Shown here piece after piece: positions 43,102-51,086 of a stretch of DNA of 51,196 nt. Within the stretch, counting starts at the first letter, position 1, and every line of letters begins with the position of its first letter. The notes under the pieces were generated by a model, which saw nothing but the letters and a program-made list of their open reading frames with translations, had not been told where the DNA came from and searched no databases. The position numbers were made by a program, and so were the translations under genes. The DNA comes from Candidatus Corynebacterium avicola (GTDB lineage: Bacteria > Actinomycetota > Actinomycetes > Mycobacteriales > Mycobacteriaceae), in contig DXGC01000049.1 of NCBI GenBank assembly GCA_019114135.1, forward strand, positions 1-51,196, written 5' to 3'.

Positions 43102-43160
43102 AGCCAGCAATATTCCCTCCGATTGTCTCCGACTGACTCAAGACAGGACTCAGCCCCATC

Positions 43161-44432
43161 ATGAAGAAGGTGCTCTCACACGTCGCCATCATCCTTGGCG
43201 CGGCGTTGCTGGTTCTCGCGCTGGCACTGCCGATGTACGTCGTCCCCAAGGGCAAGATCATCCCGAAGGACATTGAATCCGCGACTGTCACCAAGGTCTC
43301 GCCGGGCACGCTGCTCAACGCCGGCGCCCTCGCCGAGGACGAGCCCGTCGCCGGGAAGGAGAACGATCCGGAGTGCCGCGGTGAGGACAAGGTCGTCAGC
43401 TGCTTCATCATGAAGGACACCGACCTGCAGTCGCAGCGTTTCGTGAGGGCACAGGACCCGGCCGACGACGATGTCGTGACTCTGGAGGCCGGCGGCACGG
43501 TCTACCGTGCCGACGCTCCGGAGCCGGAGAACCTGGTCTCCGCGGAGATCGACCGGGTCACCCTGGACCGCAAGAACGCCTTCCCGGTGGATGAGCCGAC
43601 CTCCACCCTGAACATCACCGCACCGGGCCCGGACGGCGAAAACGTCAACGAGGACGTCCCGGCATTCACCCGTGACGGCCTGCAGTTCCAGTTCCCCTTC
43701 GACACCGAGAAGAAGGCCTACCCCTTCTTCGACCACCGTCTGATGGAGACCAACGACATCGACTTCGTGGACGAGGAGAAGATGGACGGCGAGACGGTCT
43801 ACCGTTTCGAGCAGCAGGTCGGCCCGACGGAGATGTACCCGAACGTCCGCTCGATGCTCGAGGGCGACGGTGAGCTCAGCGAGGCCGACGAGCAGTCCCT
43901 GGGCTCCCTGAAGCTGGCGTTCCCGGCCGCGAAGTGGGGACTGACCCCGGACGAGGTCGAGGGCTGGGACCCCGACGAGGACGATGCCCGCGGCAACGAC
44001 GACGAGGACGCTGACGCCGAGGGTTCAGAGGATGAGGACGGCGAGGGTTCCTCCGACCTGGGCCCTGAGGTGGAGATGAGCCGCTACTACACGGTCAACC
44101 GTGTGCTGCGCGTGCAGCCGGACACCGGCGTGATCGTCCACGGTTCCGAGGAAGTCTGGATGTACTACGCCCGCAACGACGAGGAAGCCGCGGAGATCTA
44201 CGAGGACGACAACCGCGAGGCCGAGCTGGCCGACCCGAAGCGCACCGCGATCTACTACCCGGGTGAGTTCAACGACGAGACCCACGAGAACCAGATGAAC
44301 CGCGCCAAGGATGCTCTGGGCACCCTGACCACCATGGGCACCATCGTGCCCTGGGGCGCCGGCATCATCGGCGTGATCCTGCTGGTGATCGGGTTCGTCC
44401 TGGCCCGTTCCGCCGGCAAGCACCGCGGCTGA
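43161..44432 (+). CDS. DUF3068 envelope protein (Rv0227c / lipomannan-maturation type)
   Basis: A 423-residue protein with a membrane helix at each end (about 5-28 and 395-415) and a large extracytoplasmic domain between. It contains DTDLQSQRFV, PFFDHRLMETNDIDFVDEEKMDGETVYRFEQQV and SRYYTVNRVLRVQPDTGVIVHGSEEVWMYY, characteristic of DUF3068. An acidic insertion (about 270-300, runs of Asp/Glu/Gly) interrupts the domain. From memory, the C. glutamicum counterpart NCgl2760 is needed for full lipomannan and LAM synthesis. A strong terminator follows, so the gene is probably monocistronic. Confidence 0.87.
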   Translation: MKKVLSHVAIILGAALLVLALALPMYVVPKGKIIPKDIESATVTKVSPGTLLNAGALAEDEPVAGKENDPECRGEDKVVSCFIMKDTDLQSQRFVRAQDPADDDVVTLEAGGTVYRADAPEPENLVSAEIDRVTLDRKNAFPVDEPTSTLNITAPGPDGENVNEDVPAFTRDGLQFQFPFDTEKKAYPFFDHRLMETNDIDFVDEEKMDGETVYRFEQQVGPTEMYPNVRSMLEGDGELSEADEQSLGSLKLAFPAAKWGLTPDEVEGWDPDEDDARGNDDEDADAEGSEDEDGEGSSDLGPEVEMSRYYTVNRVLRVQPDTGVIVHGSEEVWMYYARNDEEAAEIYEDDNREAELADPKRTAIYYPGEFNDETHENQMNRAKDALGTLTTMGTIVPWGAGIIGVILLVIGFVLARSAGKHRG

Positions 44433-44464
44433 CACCAGGCCGACACCAGACTGACCCACATTCA

Positions 44465-44520
44465 CCCCTCGGGTGGTGTGGACGATGAAGACATCGTCCA
44501 CACCACCCGAGGGGTTTTTT
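44465..44520 (+). terminator. Rho-independent terminator of the DUF3068 gene
   Basis: A 23-bp perfect stem (44465-44487 with 44492-44514), a 4-nt loop AAGA and a run of six T make a textbook intrinsic terminator, the strongest in this window. Confidence 0.95.
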
Positions 44521-44600
44521 GACGTGCCTTAACCTCATTCACTATCGCGACCTGCAGTTTTATCGCTGTGATCGGGGTAGCACTGGCGACGGTGCCCGCC

Positions 44601-44642
44601 TATACTCACATACTTTAGTGGCTTATCCATAAGAGATAAGGC
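44601..44642 (+). promoter_or_regulatory. -10 TATACT and overlapping operator of the MHS transporter
   Basis: TATACT at 44601 would start transcription near 44613. Just downstream the inverted repeat CTTATC-N7-GATAAG (44622-44640) covers the first transcribed bases, the usual place for a repressor site. The leader to ATG 44729 is about 115 nt. Confidence 0.5.
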
Positions 44643-44728
44643 AGCAACACCGACCCCAAACGGAAGGACCACGGAGAGAACAGTCACCGCCCCATCCCCG
44701 GATCTCGGAAAGGAGCACCGGACGCATC

Positions 44729-46234
44729 ATGTTCGGATCGCTGAAGAACAATCACCTCCCCACAGGAAAGATCAAGAAGTGGAAGGCCGATGACGTCACG
44801 GTCACCGAGCCCGCAACCGTCAAGAGAGCCATCCACGCCGCCGCGATCGGCAATGTCACCGAGTGGTACGACTTCGGTGTCTACGGCTACCTTGCACTGA
44901 CCATCGAGGGAGTCTTCCTCCCGGACGACTCCGGCGCCGCAGGAAAGATCATCGTCGCCGGACTCTTCGCCGTCGCCTTCCTCATCCGCCCCGTCGGCGG
45001 ACTCATCTTCGGGCCGCTCTCGGACCGCATCGGCCGCAACCGCGTGCTGGCGATCACCATGATCATGATGGCGAGCAGCACCTTCCTCATCGGAGTCATC
45101 CCCGACTACGCGGCCATCGGCATGGCCGCGCCATTCCTGTTGCTCTTGTGCCGACTGCTCCAGGGACTGTCCACCGGTGGCGAGTACTCCAACGCGATGA
45201 CCTTCATCTCCGAGTACGCCCCGGACCGCAAGCGCGGTTACTTCGGCAGCCTGCTGGAGGTCGGCACCTTCGGCGGTTACGTCATGGGTGCCTCCGCGGC
45301 GGTCATCCTGGAAAGTGTGCTGACCGAGGACGCGATGCAGGCCTGGGGCTGGCGCCTTCCGTTCTTCCTCGCCCTTCCGCTCGGCTTCATCGGTGTCTAC
45401 CTGCGCGCCAAGCTCGGGGACACCCCGGCCTTCGAACAGCAGGAGGCTGCCAAGTCCGCCCCGGAGAGCGAGTCGCACGCCGCCCGCGACTTCGAGGTCA
45501 ACGAGTTCAAGAAGATTCTCTCACTGTGGCCGTCCATCCTCGTCTGCTCCGGCCTCGTGCTGGCCTGGAACGTCACCAACTACATGTTGACCTCCTACAT
45601 CCCCACCTACTTCGACGAGGTCGGGAACCGGAAGGAAGGCTTCGAGATCTCCAGTCTCACCGCCAACATGATGGAGATCTTCGTGATGTTCGTGTGTCTG
45701 CTACTCATCCCGGCGTTCGGGAAGATCTCGGACCGCGTCGGGCGTCGACCTGTCGTGTTGGCAGGCTGCATCTCCCTGATCCTCCTGTCGATCCCGTCAG
45801 TGCTGCTGCTCCAGGTCAACAACGTGGTCTGCGTCTTCATCGGCATGCTCATCATGGGCCTGTCCCTGATCTGCTTCAGCTCCATGGGACCGTCCACCCT
45901 TCCGGCCCTCTTCCCCACCGTCGTCCGTGCGGGAGCACTGGCCATCGCCTTCAACGTGTCCATCTCGCTGTTCGGCGGCACCACGTCGACCGTGATGACG
46001 TCCCTGATCTCCCTCACCGGGGACCTGAACTGGCCGGGCTACTACCTGATCATCGCGGGGATCATCGGCCTGGTCGCACTGCGCTACCTTCCGGAGTCGA
46101 ACCGCCGTCCGATGTGGGGCTCCAACCCCGCCGCCGAGAACGAGGAGGAGGCGGCAGAGCACGCACGCGAGCTCAACGAGGAGATCGAGGAGATCGAGCG
46201 CGAGGCGAATGCCGTTGGCGTGAGCGCACGTTAG
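44729..46234 (+). CDS. MHS-family transporter (proline/betaine ProP-like)
   Basis: This 501-residue MFS protein has 12 helices and the metabolite:H+ symporter hallmarks: GNVTEWYDFGVYGYLA in helix 1, FGPLSDRIGRNRVLA (motif A) and EYAPDRKRGYFGSLLEVGTFGGYVMG. The C-terminus (about 465-495) is a highly charged Glu/Arg/Ala helix like the coiled coil of osmosensing ProP. It probably imports proline, betaine or a small organic acid. It has its own promoter/operator and sits after the DUF3068 terminator, so it looks like a self-contained insertion into the envelope gene block. GGAAAGGAG lies 13 bases before the ATG. Confidence 0.88.
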   Translation: MFGSLKNNHLPTGKIKKWKADDVTVTEPATVKRAIHAAAIGNVTEWYDFGVYGYLALTIEGVFLPDDSGAAGKIIVAGLFAVAFLIRPVGGLIFGPLSDRIGRNRVLAITMIMMASSTFLIGVIPDYAAIGMAAPFLLLLCRLLQGLSTGGEYSNAMTFISEYAPDRKRGYFGSLLEVGTFGGYVMGASAAVILESVLTEDAMQAWGWRLPFFLALPLGFIGVYLRAKLGDTPAFEQQEAAKSAPESESHAARDFEVNEFKKILSLWPSILVCSGLVLAWNVTNYMLTSYIPTYFDEVGNRKEGFEISSLTANMMEIFVMFVCLLLIPAFGKISDRVGRRPVVLAGCISLILLSIPSVLLLQVNNVVCVFIGMLIMGLSLICFSSMGPSTLPALFPTVVRAGALAIAFNVSISLFGGTTSTVMTSLISLTGDLNWPGYYLIIAGIIGLVALRYLPESNRRPMWGSNPAAENEEEAAEHARELNEEIEEIEREANAVGVSAR

Positions 46235-46262
46235 GTGTCCACGGGGTCGGTACGATGGCCCC

Positions 46263-47891
46263 ATGACACGCACTTCCCGGGTACTCCTCGCTGTGTGGTG
46301 CGTGGTGGTGACCTGCGTGGTCTTCTGGCCTTTTGCCGCCACACTCGTCCGCGCGACCGTCGGTATATTCTCCGGCTCATCCGGGGACGCACTGCTGCTG
46401 CGGGACATGTCGGTGCCACCGACGATGGCACTCAACGACCTTGCGACAGGGCAGGACGGCCTGCCCCGCGCCATGCCGCAGGACGCGGTCCTCGCCGTCC
46501 TGTCGCCCCTGATTCCGCCGCCCGTCGTGGTCAGCATCATCATGCTGGCCTGCGGAGTCCTCGGTACCTGTGGAGCAGCGATACTGGCGCACCGTTTCAG
46601 CAGCCCGACCTGCTCCTTCGTGCCTTTCCTCGCCGCGGGCCTCACCCTGTGGAATCCCTTCGTCGCCGAGCGGCTGCTGCAGGGGCACTGGTCGGTGGTT
46701 GCGGCCGGCGTCCTGCTGCCGACGATCGCCCTGGTCGTCGGTCGGGGATCCGGACGATCCGTCCTCCTGGTCATCCCACTTCTTCTGGTGTGCGCCCTGA
46801 CACCGACAGGACTCATCCTCGCCACGGTGACCGCACTGGTGGCCTGCCTGATGCGTCCCCGGGGACAACGAGGGGTCCGGGCAGCAGCCCTTGCCGTCAC
46901 CGCGGTGGTCCTCAGCCTTCCGTGGGCGGTTACCACGTTGCTCAACGCAGGTGCCACCGCCACATTGTCGGATGCCGCAGGTGCCGACATGTTCGCCGCC
47001 CGTGCCGAACCCTGGGTCGGAACCCTGGGTGCCCTGGCTGGCCTCGGAGGGGTCTGGAATGCGGAGGCCGTCCCGGCCTCACGCGAATGGCTTGCCCCGG
47101 TCAGCACGCTCGCCGGCGTCCTCCTCGCGCTGACCGCCGTCGTCGTGGCGGTGCTGCTGGCCCGGCGAGGTCGACTGCAGGGCACCCCGCTGGTGGTCCT
47201 GGCACTGGTGGCGGTGGTCGTGCCGGCGGTGATGGCGACCTCACCGGGTCTCGCCATCACCGGGTGGGCCATCGAGAACGTCCCCGGGGCAGGCCTGGTC
47301 CGGGACGCCCAGAAATTCGTCGTCCTCGCCCTCCCCGGCCTGATCGTGCTGCTCGCGCAGGTGCCTGTACTCGTCGGCCGACTCACCGACCGCACGTGGG
47401 TGCCACAGGTCAGCGTCCTGTCCCTGCTGGTCCTGGTATGGGCCGGCGTTCCGGCACTACCGCGTGACGTCTCCGAGGTCACGCCGGTCGCGATGGATGA
47501 CCGGTACAGCACGGTCGTTGACCAGGTCGATCAGTGGGCGGAAGCTCCCGGGAACGACGACCACCCGCGGACCCTGCTGTGGCCGCCGGGGAACTACCGG
47601 ATGGTGGCCGACCGTCCTGTGCTGGACCCGCTGTTGAAGATGCTGCCGGGCTCCCCGGTGGATCCCGGATACCTCATCGTCGACGGGGAGCTGGTCGACG
47701 GCGACGCGGACACGGTGCGGCTGCTGGGTGATCTGGCCAGTGGTGAGGACTCACTGGCGGAGAACGACATCGACCTCGTGGTGGTGCAGGACGGCGGCCC
47801 AGAGGCTGCCACAGACACGGCACTCGAGGTCCTGGACCGTCATGAACTCCTCTGGGCCGACGACGGCTGGTCGATCTACACAGTTCAATAA
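46263..47891 (+). CDS. Polytopic membrane protein (Rv0226c-like by position)
   Basis: This 542-residue protein has about eleven hydrophobic helices, then a C-terminal soluble segment (about 410-542). The early extracytoplasmic loop (about 35-80) and the string of paired helices resemble GT-C-like or polymer-handling membrane proteins, and the final domain has strands with LLWPPGNYRMVADRPVLDPLLKM, comparable with the periplasmic domain of large mycobacterial envelope enzymes. In M. tuberculosis the gene between the DUF3068 and GT4 genes (Rv0226c, from memory) is also a large membrane protein. Function unknown. It starts 28 bp after the MHS gene stop. Confidence 0.72.
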   Translation: MTRTSRVLLAVWCVVVTCVVFWPFAATLVRATVGIFSGSSGDALLLRDMSVPPTMALNDLATGQDGLPRAMPQDAVLAVLSPLIPPPVVVSIIMLACGVLGTCGAAILAHRFSSPTCSFVPFLAAGLTLWNPFVAERLLQGHWSVVAAGVLLPTIALVVGRGSGRSVLLVIPLLLVCALTPTGLILATVTALVACLMRPRGQRGVRAAALAVTAVVLSLPWAVTTLLNAGATATLSDAAGADMFAARAEPWVGTLGALAGLGGVWNAEAVPASREWLAPVSTLAGVLLALTAVVVAVLLARRGRLQGTPLVVLALVAVVVPAVMATSPGLAITGWAIENVPGAGLVRDAQKFVVLALPGLIVLLAQVPVLVGRLTDRTWVPQVSVLSLLVLVWAGVPALPRDVSEVTPVAMDDRYSTVVDQVDQWAEAPGNDDHPRTLLWPPGNYRMVADRPVLDPLLKMLPGSPVDPGYLIVDGELVDGDADTVRLLGDLASGEDSLAENDIDLVVVQDGGPEAATDTALEVLDRHELLWADDGWSIYTVQ

Positions 47892-47892
47892 C

Positions 47893-47907
47893 TACAACTC
47901 TGTTGTA
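47893..47907. promoter_or_regulatory. Perfect palindrome TACAAC-TCT-GTTGTA upstream of mntP
   Basis: A 15-bp exact inverted repeat directly follows the stop of the membrane-protein gene and lies about 67 bp before the mntP start. It could bind a metal-responsive repressor or activator, or serve as a small stem. No riboswitch of the yybP-ykoY kind is recognised in the gap. Confidence 0.4.
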
Positions 47908-47973
47908 TCCATGCCCTGAACTGGGAAAACCATGCTTTCGCACTCTCCGACGGGCCCGTAATGTCGCGTGGCG

Positions 47974-48534
47974 ATGTCAATTCTCCAGCTCCTCCTCCTC
48001 GCTCCGGGCGTCTCCGCCGACGCCTTCGCCGTCGCCCTGGTGCAGGGCACGACCATCCGCGAGCATGTGAGCCGTCGCCTTCTCCACATGGCGGTCATCT
48101 TCGGAGGATTCCAGGCGCTGATGCCACTGATCGGTTGGGCGTTGGGGTCCTCGGTGGCCGGCCTGATCACCGAGTTCGACCACTGGATCGCCTTCGTCCT
48201 GTTGGGAGGCATCGGGCTGATGATGGCCATGGATGCCGTGAAGCCGGACGACGACGAGGACGAGAAATCGGCATGGGGTGGCCGGACCGTCCTGGCTCTC
48301 GGCGTGGCGACCAGCATCGACGCCCTGGCCGTCGGCATCGGCTTCGCGATGGTGCCGATCAACATCGTGCTGGCCATCGCGCTGATCGGTGTCACGACCT
48401 TCCTCGCCACCCTCGCCGGCGGCTGGCTGGGGCAGCATGGCGGACGGAAGCTGGGCCGTCCGGCCACCATGGTCGGTGGTCTGATCCTCATCGCCATCGG
48501 CGTGAACATCCTGATTGACCACCTCGGCGGCTGA
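47974..48534 (+). CDS. mntP: Manganese efflux pump MntP (DUF204)
   Basis: This 186-residue protein has six helices and both internal-repeat signatures: GVSADAFAVALVQGT in helix 1 and VATSIDALAVGIGFAM in helix 4, where the Asp residues bind Mn(II). An acidic loop (PDDDEDEKS) joins the halves. It exports manganese. ATG 47974 is preferred (family starts MSILQLLLL); GTG 47968 would add two residues. A TAATGT box ends nine bases before the ATG, so the mRNA may be leaderless. Like the MHS gene, it interrupts the otherwise envelope-related block. Confidence 0.93.
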   Translation: MSILQLLLLAPGVSADAFAVALVQGTTIREHVSRRLLHMAVIFGGFQALMPLIGWALGSSVAGLITEFDHWIAFVLLGGIGLMMAMDAVKPDDDEDEKSAWGGRTVLALGVATSIDALAVGIGFAMVPINIVLAIALIGVTTFLATLAGGWLGQHGGRKLGRPATMVGGLILIAIGVNILIDHLGG

Positions 48535-48545
48535 ACCGGAGCGTC

Positions 48546-49706
48546 CTACCTCCTGACGTTCCCGACCACGTCGGCGAGCAATTGCTCCCACTGGGCGCCG
48601 GTGCGACCCCAGGAGAATGTCCGGGCGCGTCGACGGGCGTTCTCGCCCAGCTCGGCGAGACGGTCCGGGTCGTCCAGCAGCTGCGCCAGTGAGTTGATCA
48701 ACCCGCCCTCGGAGCCGACGAGCAGGCCCGTCGAGCCGTCGATCACGCTGTCCCGGAGGCCTGCGGAGGTGTGGTAGCCGAGCGTCGGCACGCCGTGCAG
48801 GCCCGCCTCGATCACCGCCAGGCCCCACCCCTCCTTCCGGCTCGGCAGGACATGCAGGTCGGCGCGTGCCAGCAGCAGGTGCTTCACCTGCTCGGAGACG
48901 TGCCCGTGGAAGATCACGTTGCCGGAGATACCCAGTTCATCGGCGTGACGTCGCAGGTTGTCTGACCACCATCCGTCGCCGATGACGTCGAGGTAGGTGT
49001 CGGGATGGGTGGGCAGGACGGTGGCCAGGGCGTCCATCGCATGCTCGATCTGTTTGTGCGGCACCAGGCGCGACAGGGTGACCAGGTGGGTGCGTCCGGC
49101 GGTCTCCGGGGTGTCGAGGTTCGCCCCGGACAGGTCGGCGAGATCCTCCGGAACGTCCACACCGTTGCGGATCACCCGGACGCGCGCACGGTCGACCCCG
49201 AGGTCGACGAGCTCGTCCGCGCTCGGCTCCGAGACCGTGACGTACGGGAGGCGTCGGTGCAGCCACGGCGAGACCCGCGACTCGAGGAACCAGCCCACCC
49301 GGGACAGCACCGGGCCGGCCACCGGCCACTGCTCCCGGTGGCAATGGTGGGTCAACAGCACGGTGGGGACTCCACCGCACCATCCGCCGAACACGGCCGC
49401 GAAGAAGGGCACACCGTTCTGGGTGTCGACGATGACGTCCGGACGCTCCCCTGCCCTCGAGGTGAGCACCCGGCTGCGCAGCATGTGCCACCAGGCGCGC
49501 GGATACACCGTGAGGTTCCCGCCACCGCGGACGTAGTTGACCCCGTTGCGTTGCTCGCGACGTGCCGATCCACGGTACCGGGCGGTGCGGTAGGTGACCT
49601 GGTGGCCGCGACGCGCCAGGTGCTCGGCCACGCGCTCGAGGTAGACCTCGCTGCCGCCGCCTTCGGGGTGGCCGGAATCGCGCCAGCACAGCAGAAGAAC
49701 TTTCAT
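48546..49706 (-). CDS. Glycosyltransferase family 4 (Rv0225-like by position)
   Basis: This 386-residue GT-B enzyme has GGGSEVYLERVAEHLARRGHQVT at the N-terminus, and the acceptor domain includes THHCHREQWPVAGP. The donor half has LVTLSRLVPHKQIEHAMDAL and the classic E-x7-E in SRKEGWGLAVIEAGLHG. It adds a hexose, probably mannose, from a nucleotide sugar; such genes beside MtrP and the DUF3068 gene are thought to act in envelope glycolipid formation. It is divergent from the methyltransferase with only 34 bp between start codons, and converges on mntP. Confidence 0.88.
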   Translation of the reverse strand: MKVLLLCWRDSGHPEGGGSEVYLERVAEHLARRGHQVTYRTARYRGSARREQRNGVNYVRGGGNLTVYPRAWWHMLRSRVLTSRAGERPDVIVDTQNGVPFFAAVFGGWCGGVPTVLLTHHCHREQWPVAGPVLSRVGWFLESRVSPWLHRRLPYVTVSEPSADELVDLGVDRARVRVIRNGVDVPEDLADLSGANLDTPETAGRTHLVTLSRLVPHKQIEHAMDALATVLPTHPDTYLDVIGDGWWSDNLRRHADELGISGNVIFHGHVSEQVKHLLLARADLHVLPSRKEGWGLAVIEAGLHGVPTLGYHTSAGLRDSVIDGSTGLLVGSEGGLINSLAQLLDDPDRLAELGENARRRARTFSWGRTGAQWEQLLADVVGNVRR

Positions 49707-49740
49707 GACGCCGACCAGAATACCGTGAGATCATCGACGC
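49707..49740. promoter_or_regulatory. Overlapping divergent promoters for the GT4 and methyltransferase genes
   Basis: Within 34 bp, AGAATACCGT holds a minus-strand TATTCT (10 nt before the GT4 ATG) and a plus-strand TACCGT (14 nt before the methyltransferase ATG). The two -10 boxes share bases, so the transcripts may be leaderless or nearly so and may compete. Confidence 0.4.
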
Positions 49741-50541
49741 ATGCCCGCGTCCTCCGCCCGCTCAGCACTCCCCTCGTTGCGCCGCCGCGCCACCCTGCGC
49801 CGTTCCCTCGGCCTGCTCACCGACTTCCGTTTCGAGCAGACCGACCCGGACCGGTTCTACGGGCACCTCGCCGAGGACACCGTCGGCCTCCTGTCCGACA
49901 TCTGGGCCGACGCCGGTGACACGGCGTCCCTCAAAGGCACCCGTATCCTCGACGTCGGCGGTGGTCCCGGATACTTCGGACGCGCCTTCGCCGCCGCCGG
50001 GGTCGCCCCCGGCGACTACATCACCTGCGAGCCCGACGTCGGTGAGATGGCCGCGGCCGGAATCACCCTGGCGTCCTCCGTCCGCGGTTCCGGCCTGGAC
50101 CTCCCCTTCGCCGACGACGTCTTCGACCTCACCTACTCCTCCAACGTCGCCGAACACGTCAACGACCCGTGGCGCATGGCCGAGGAGATGCTGCGCGTCA
50201 CCCGCCCCGGCGGCCTGATGGTCTACTCCTACACCTGCTGGCTCGGCCCCTTCGGTGGCCACGAGACCGGCCTGTGGGAGCACTACGTCGGTGGGGAGTT
50301 CGCAGCCCGACGCTACGAGAAGAAGCACGGGCACCCGCCGAAGAACCGCTGGGGCGAGTCACTGTTCGACGTCTCCTGTGCCGACGGGCTGAACTACGTC
50401 GCCCGCACCGACGGGCAGGACGCCGACCTTGTCGCCGCATTCCCCCGCTACCACCCGCAGTGGGCGTGGTGGATGGTCGACGTCCCGGGGTTCCGCGAGG
50501 TCGCGGTCTCGAATCTGGTCCTCGTCCTGCGCAAGCGGTGA
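49741..50541 (+). CDS. SAM-dependent methyltransferase (MtrP-like)
   Basis: This 266-residue class I methyltransferase has motif I ILDVGGGPGYFGRAFA (about 70-85), an acidic CEPD at the end of strand 2, FADDVFDLTYSSNVAEHV as motifs II-III, and a Trp/Tyr-rich C-terminal part (LGPFGGHETGLWEHYVGG). Position next to a GT4 and near the DUF3068 and acyltransferase genes matches M. tuberculosis Rv0224c and corynebacterial MtrP, which from memory is needed for efficient trehalose mycolate transport. The substrate is not known to me. Confidence 0.85.
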   Translation: MPASSARSALPSLRRRATLRRSLGLLTDFRFEQTDPDRFYGHLAEDTVGLLSDIWADAGDTASLKGTRILDVGGGPGYFGRAFAAAGVAPGDYITCEPDVGEMAAAGITLASSVRGSGLDLPFADDVFDLTYSSNVAEHVNDPWRMAEEMLRVTRPGGLMVYSYTCWLGPFGGHETGLWEHYVGGEFAARRYEKKHGHPPKNRWGESLFDVSCADGLNYVARTDGQDADLVAAFPRYHPQWAWWMVDVPGFREVAVSNLVLVLRKR

Positions 50542-51086
50542 CGCCAGCAGTGCCGTGACGTCCGGCGCGCTCCATCGCCCGACGACCGTGACGTCACGTC
50601 CCGGCAGGAAAGCGTGACGAAAACGGACGTTCGCCGGCACGGAAGAGTGAATCCGTAACGGTCCGCCCCCCTTCTTTGCCTTGTTTGCGGACCGAAGCAT
50701 GGCGGATCGACCAATCCGCTGGCAGCGGACGCACGATTTCGCCACCCTTCGGCCCGGTCCCGTCGCGCACAGCCTGTCCTCCCCACCATGGACACACCGC
50801 CCTCCCCTCGGGGATGACAACCCACCGGCACCGACCAGCGAGGACGGAACCCGGAGAGCCTGAAGCGCGCCACCCCCGAACGAGCACTGGTTACACTGGG
50901 CAACACTCTCCGTTCACTCCGTCCAGCGCAGATCAGGCCCCAGATCCCCTGCCCTGGCGCAGCACCACCTGCAAGACCACCACTGCGTCCGCAGTGACAA
51001 TGACACATCCCGATGCATCTAGAGATATAGTGATCGGCGACACATGTAGCACCCCGATGTCGTCCCATCGACAAGTGAGGAACGTC
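50542..51086. other. Gene-free stretch before the thiolase gene
   Basis: No convincing coding frame is seen on either strand over 545 bp. Near its right end TATAGT (51026-51031) is a good -10, placing the thiolase transcript start near 51038 with a 49-nt leader. The rest is ordinary high-GC sequence with no recognised repeat or RNA. Confidence 0.4.

Noticed and set aside
50448..51074. A 208-codon minus-strand frame before the thiolase
   Set aside because: Arg/Gly/Cys-rich with no motif or ribosome site and overlapping the methyltransferase end; treated as non-coding.
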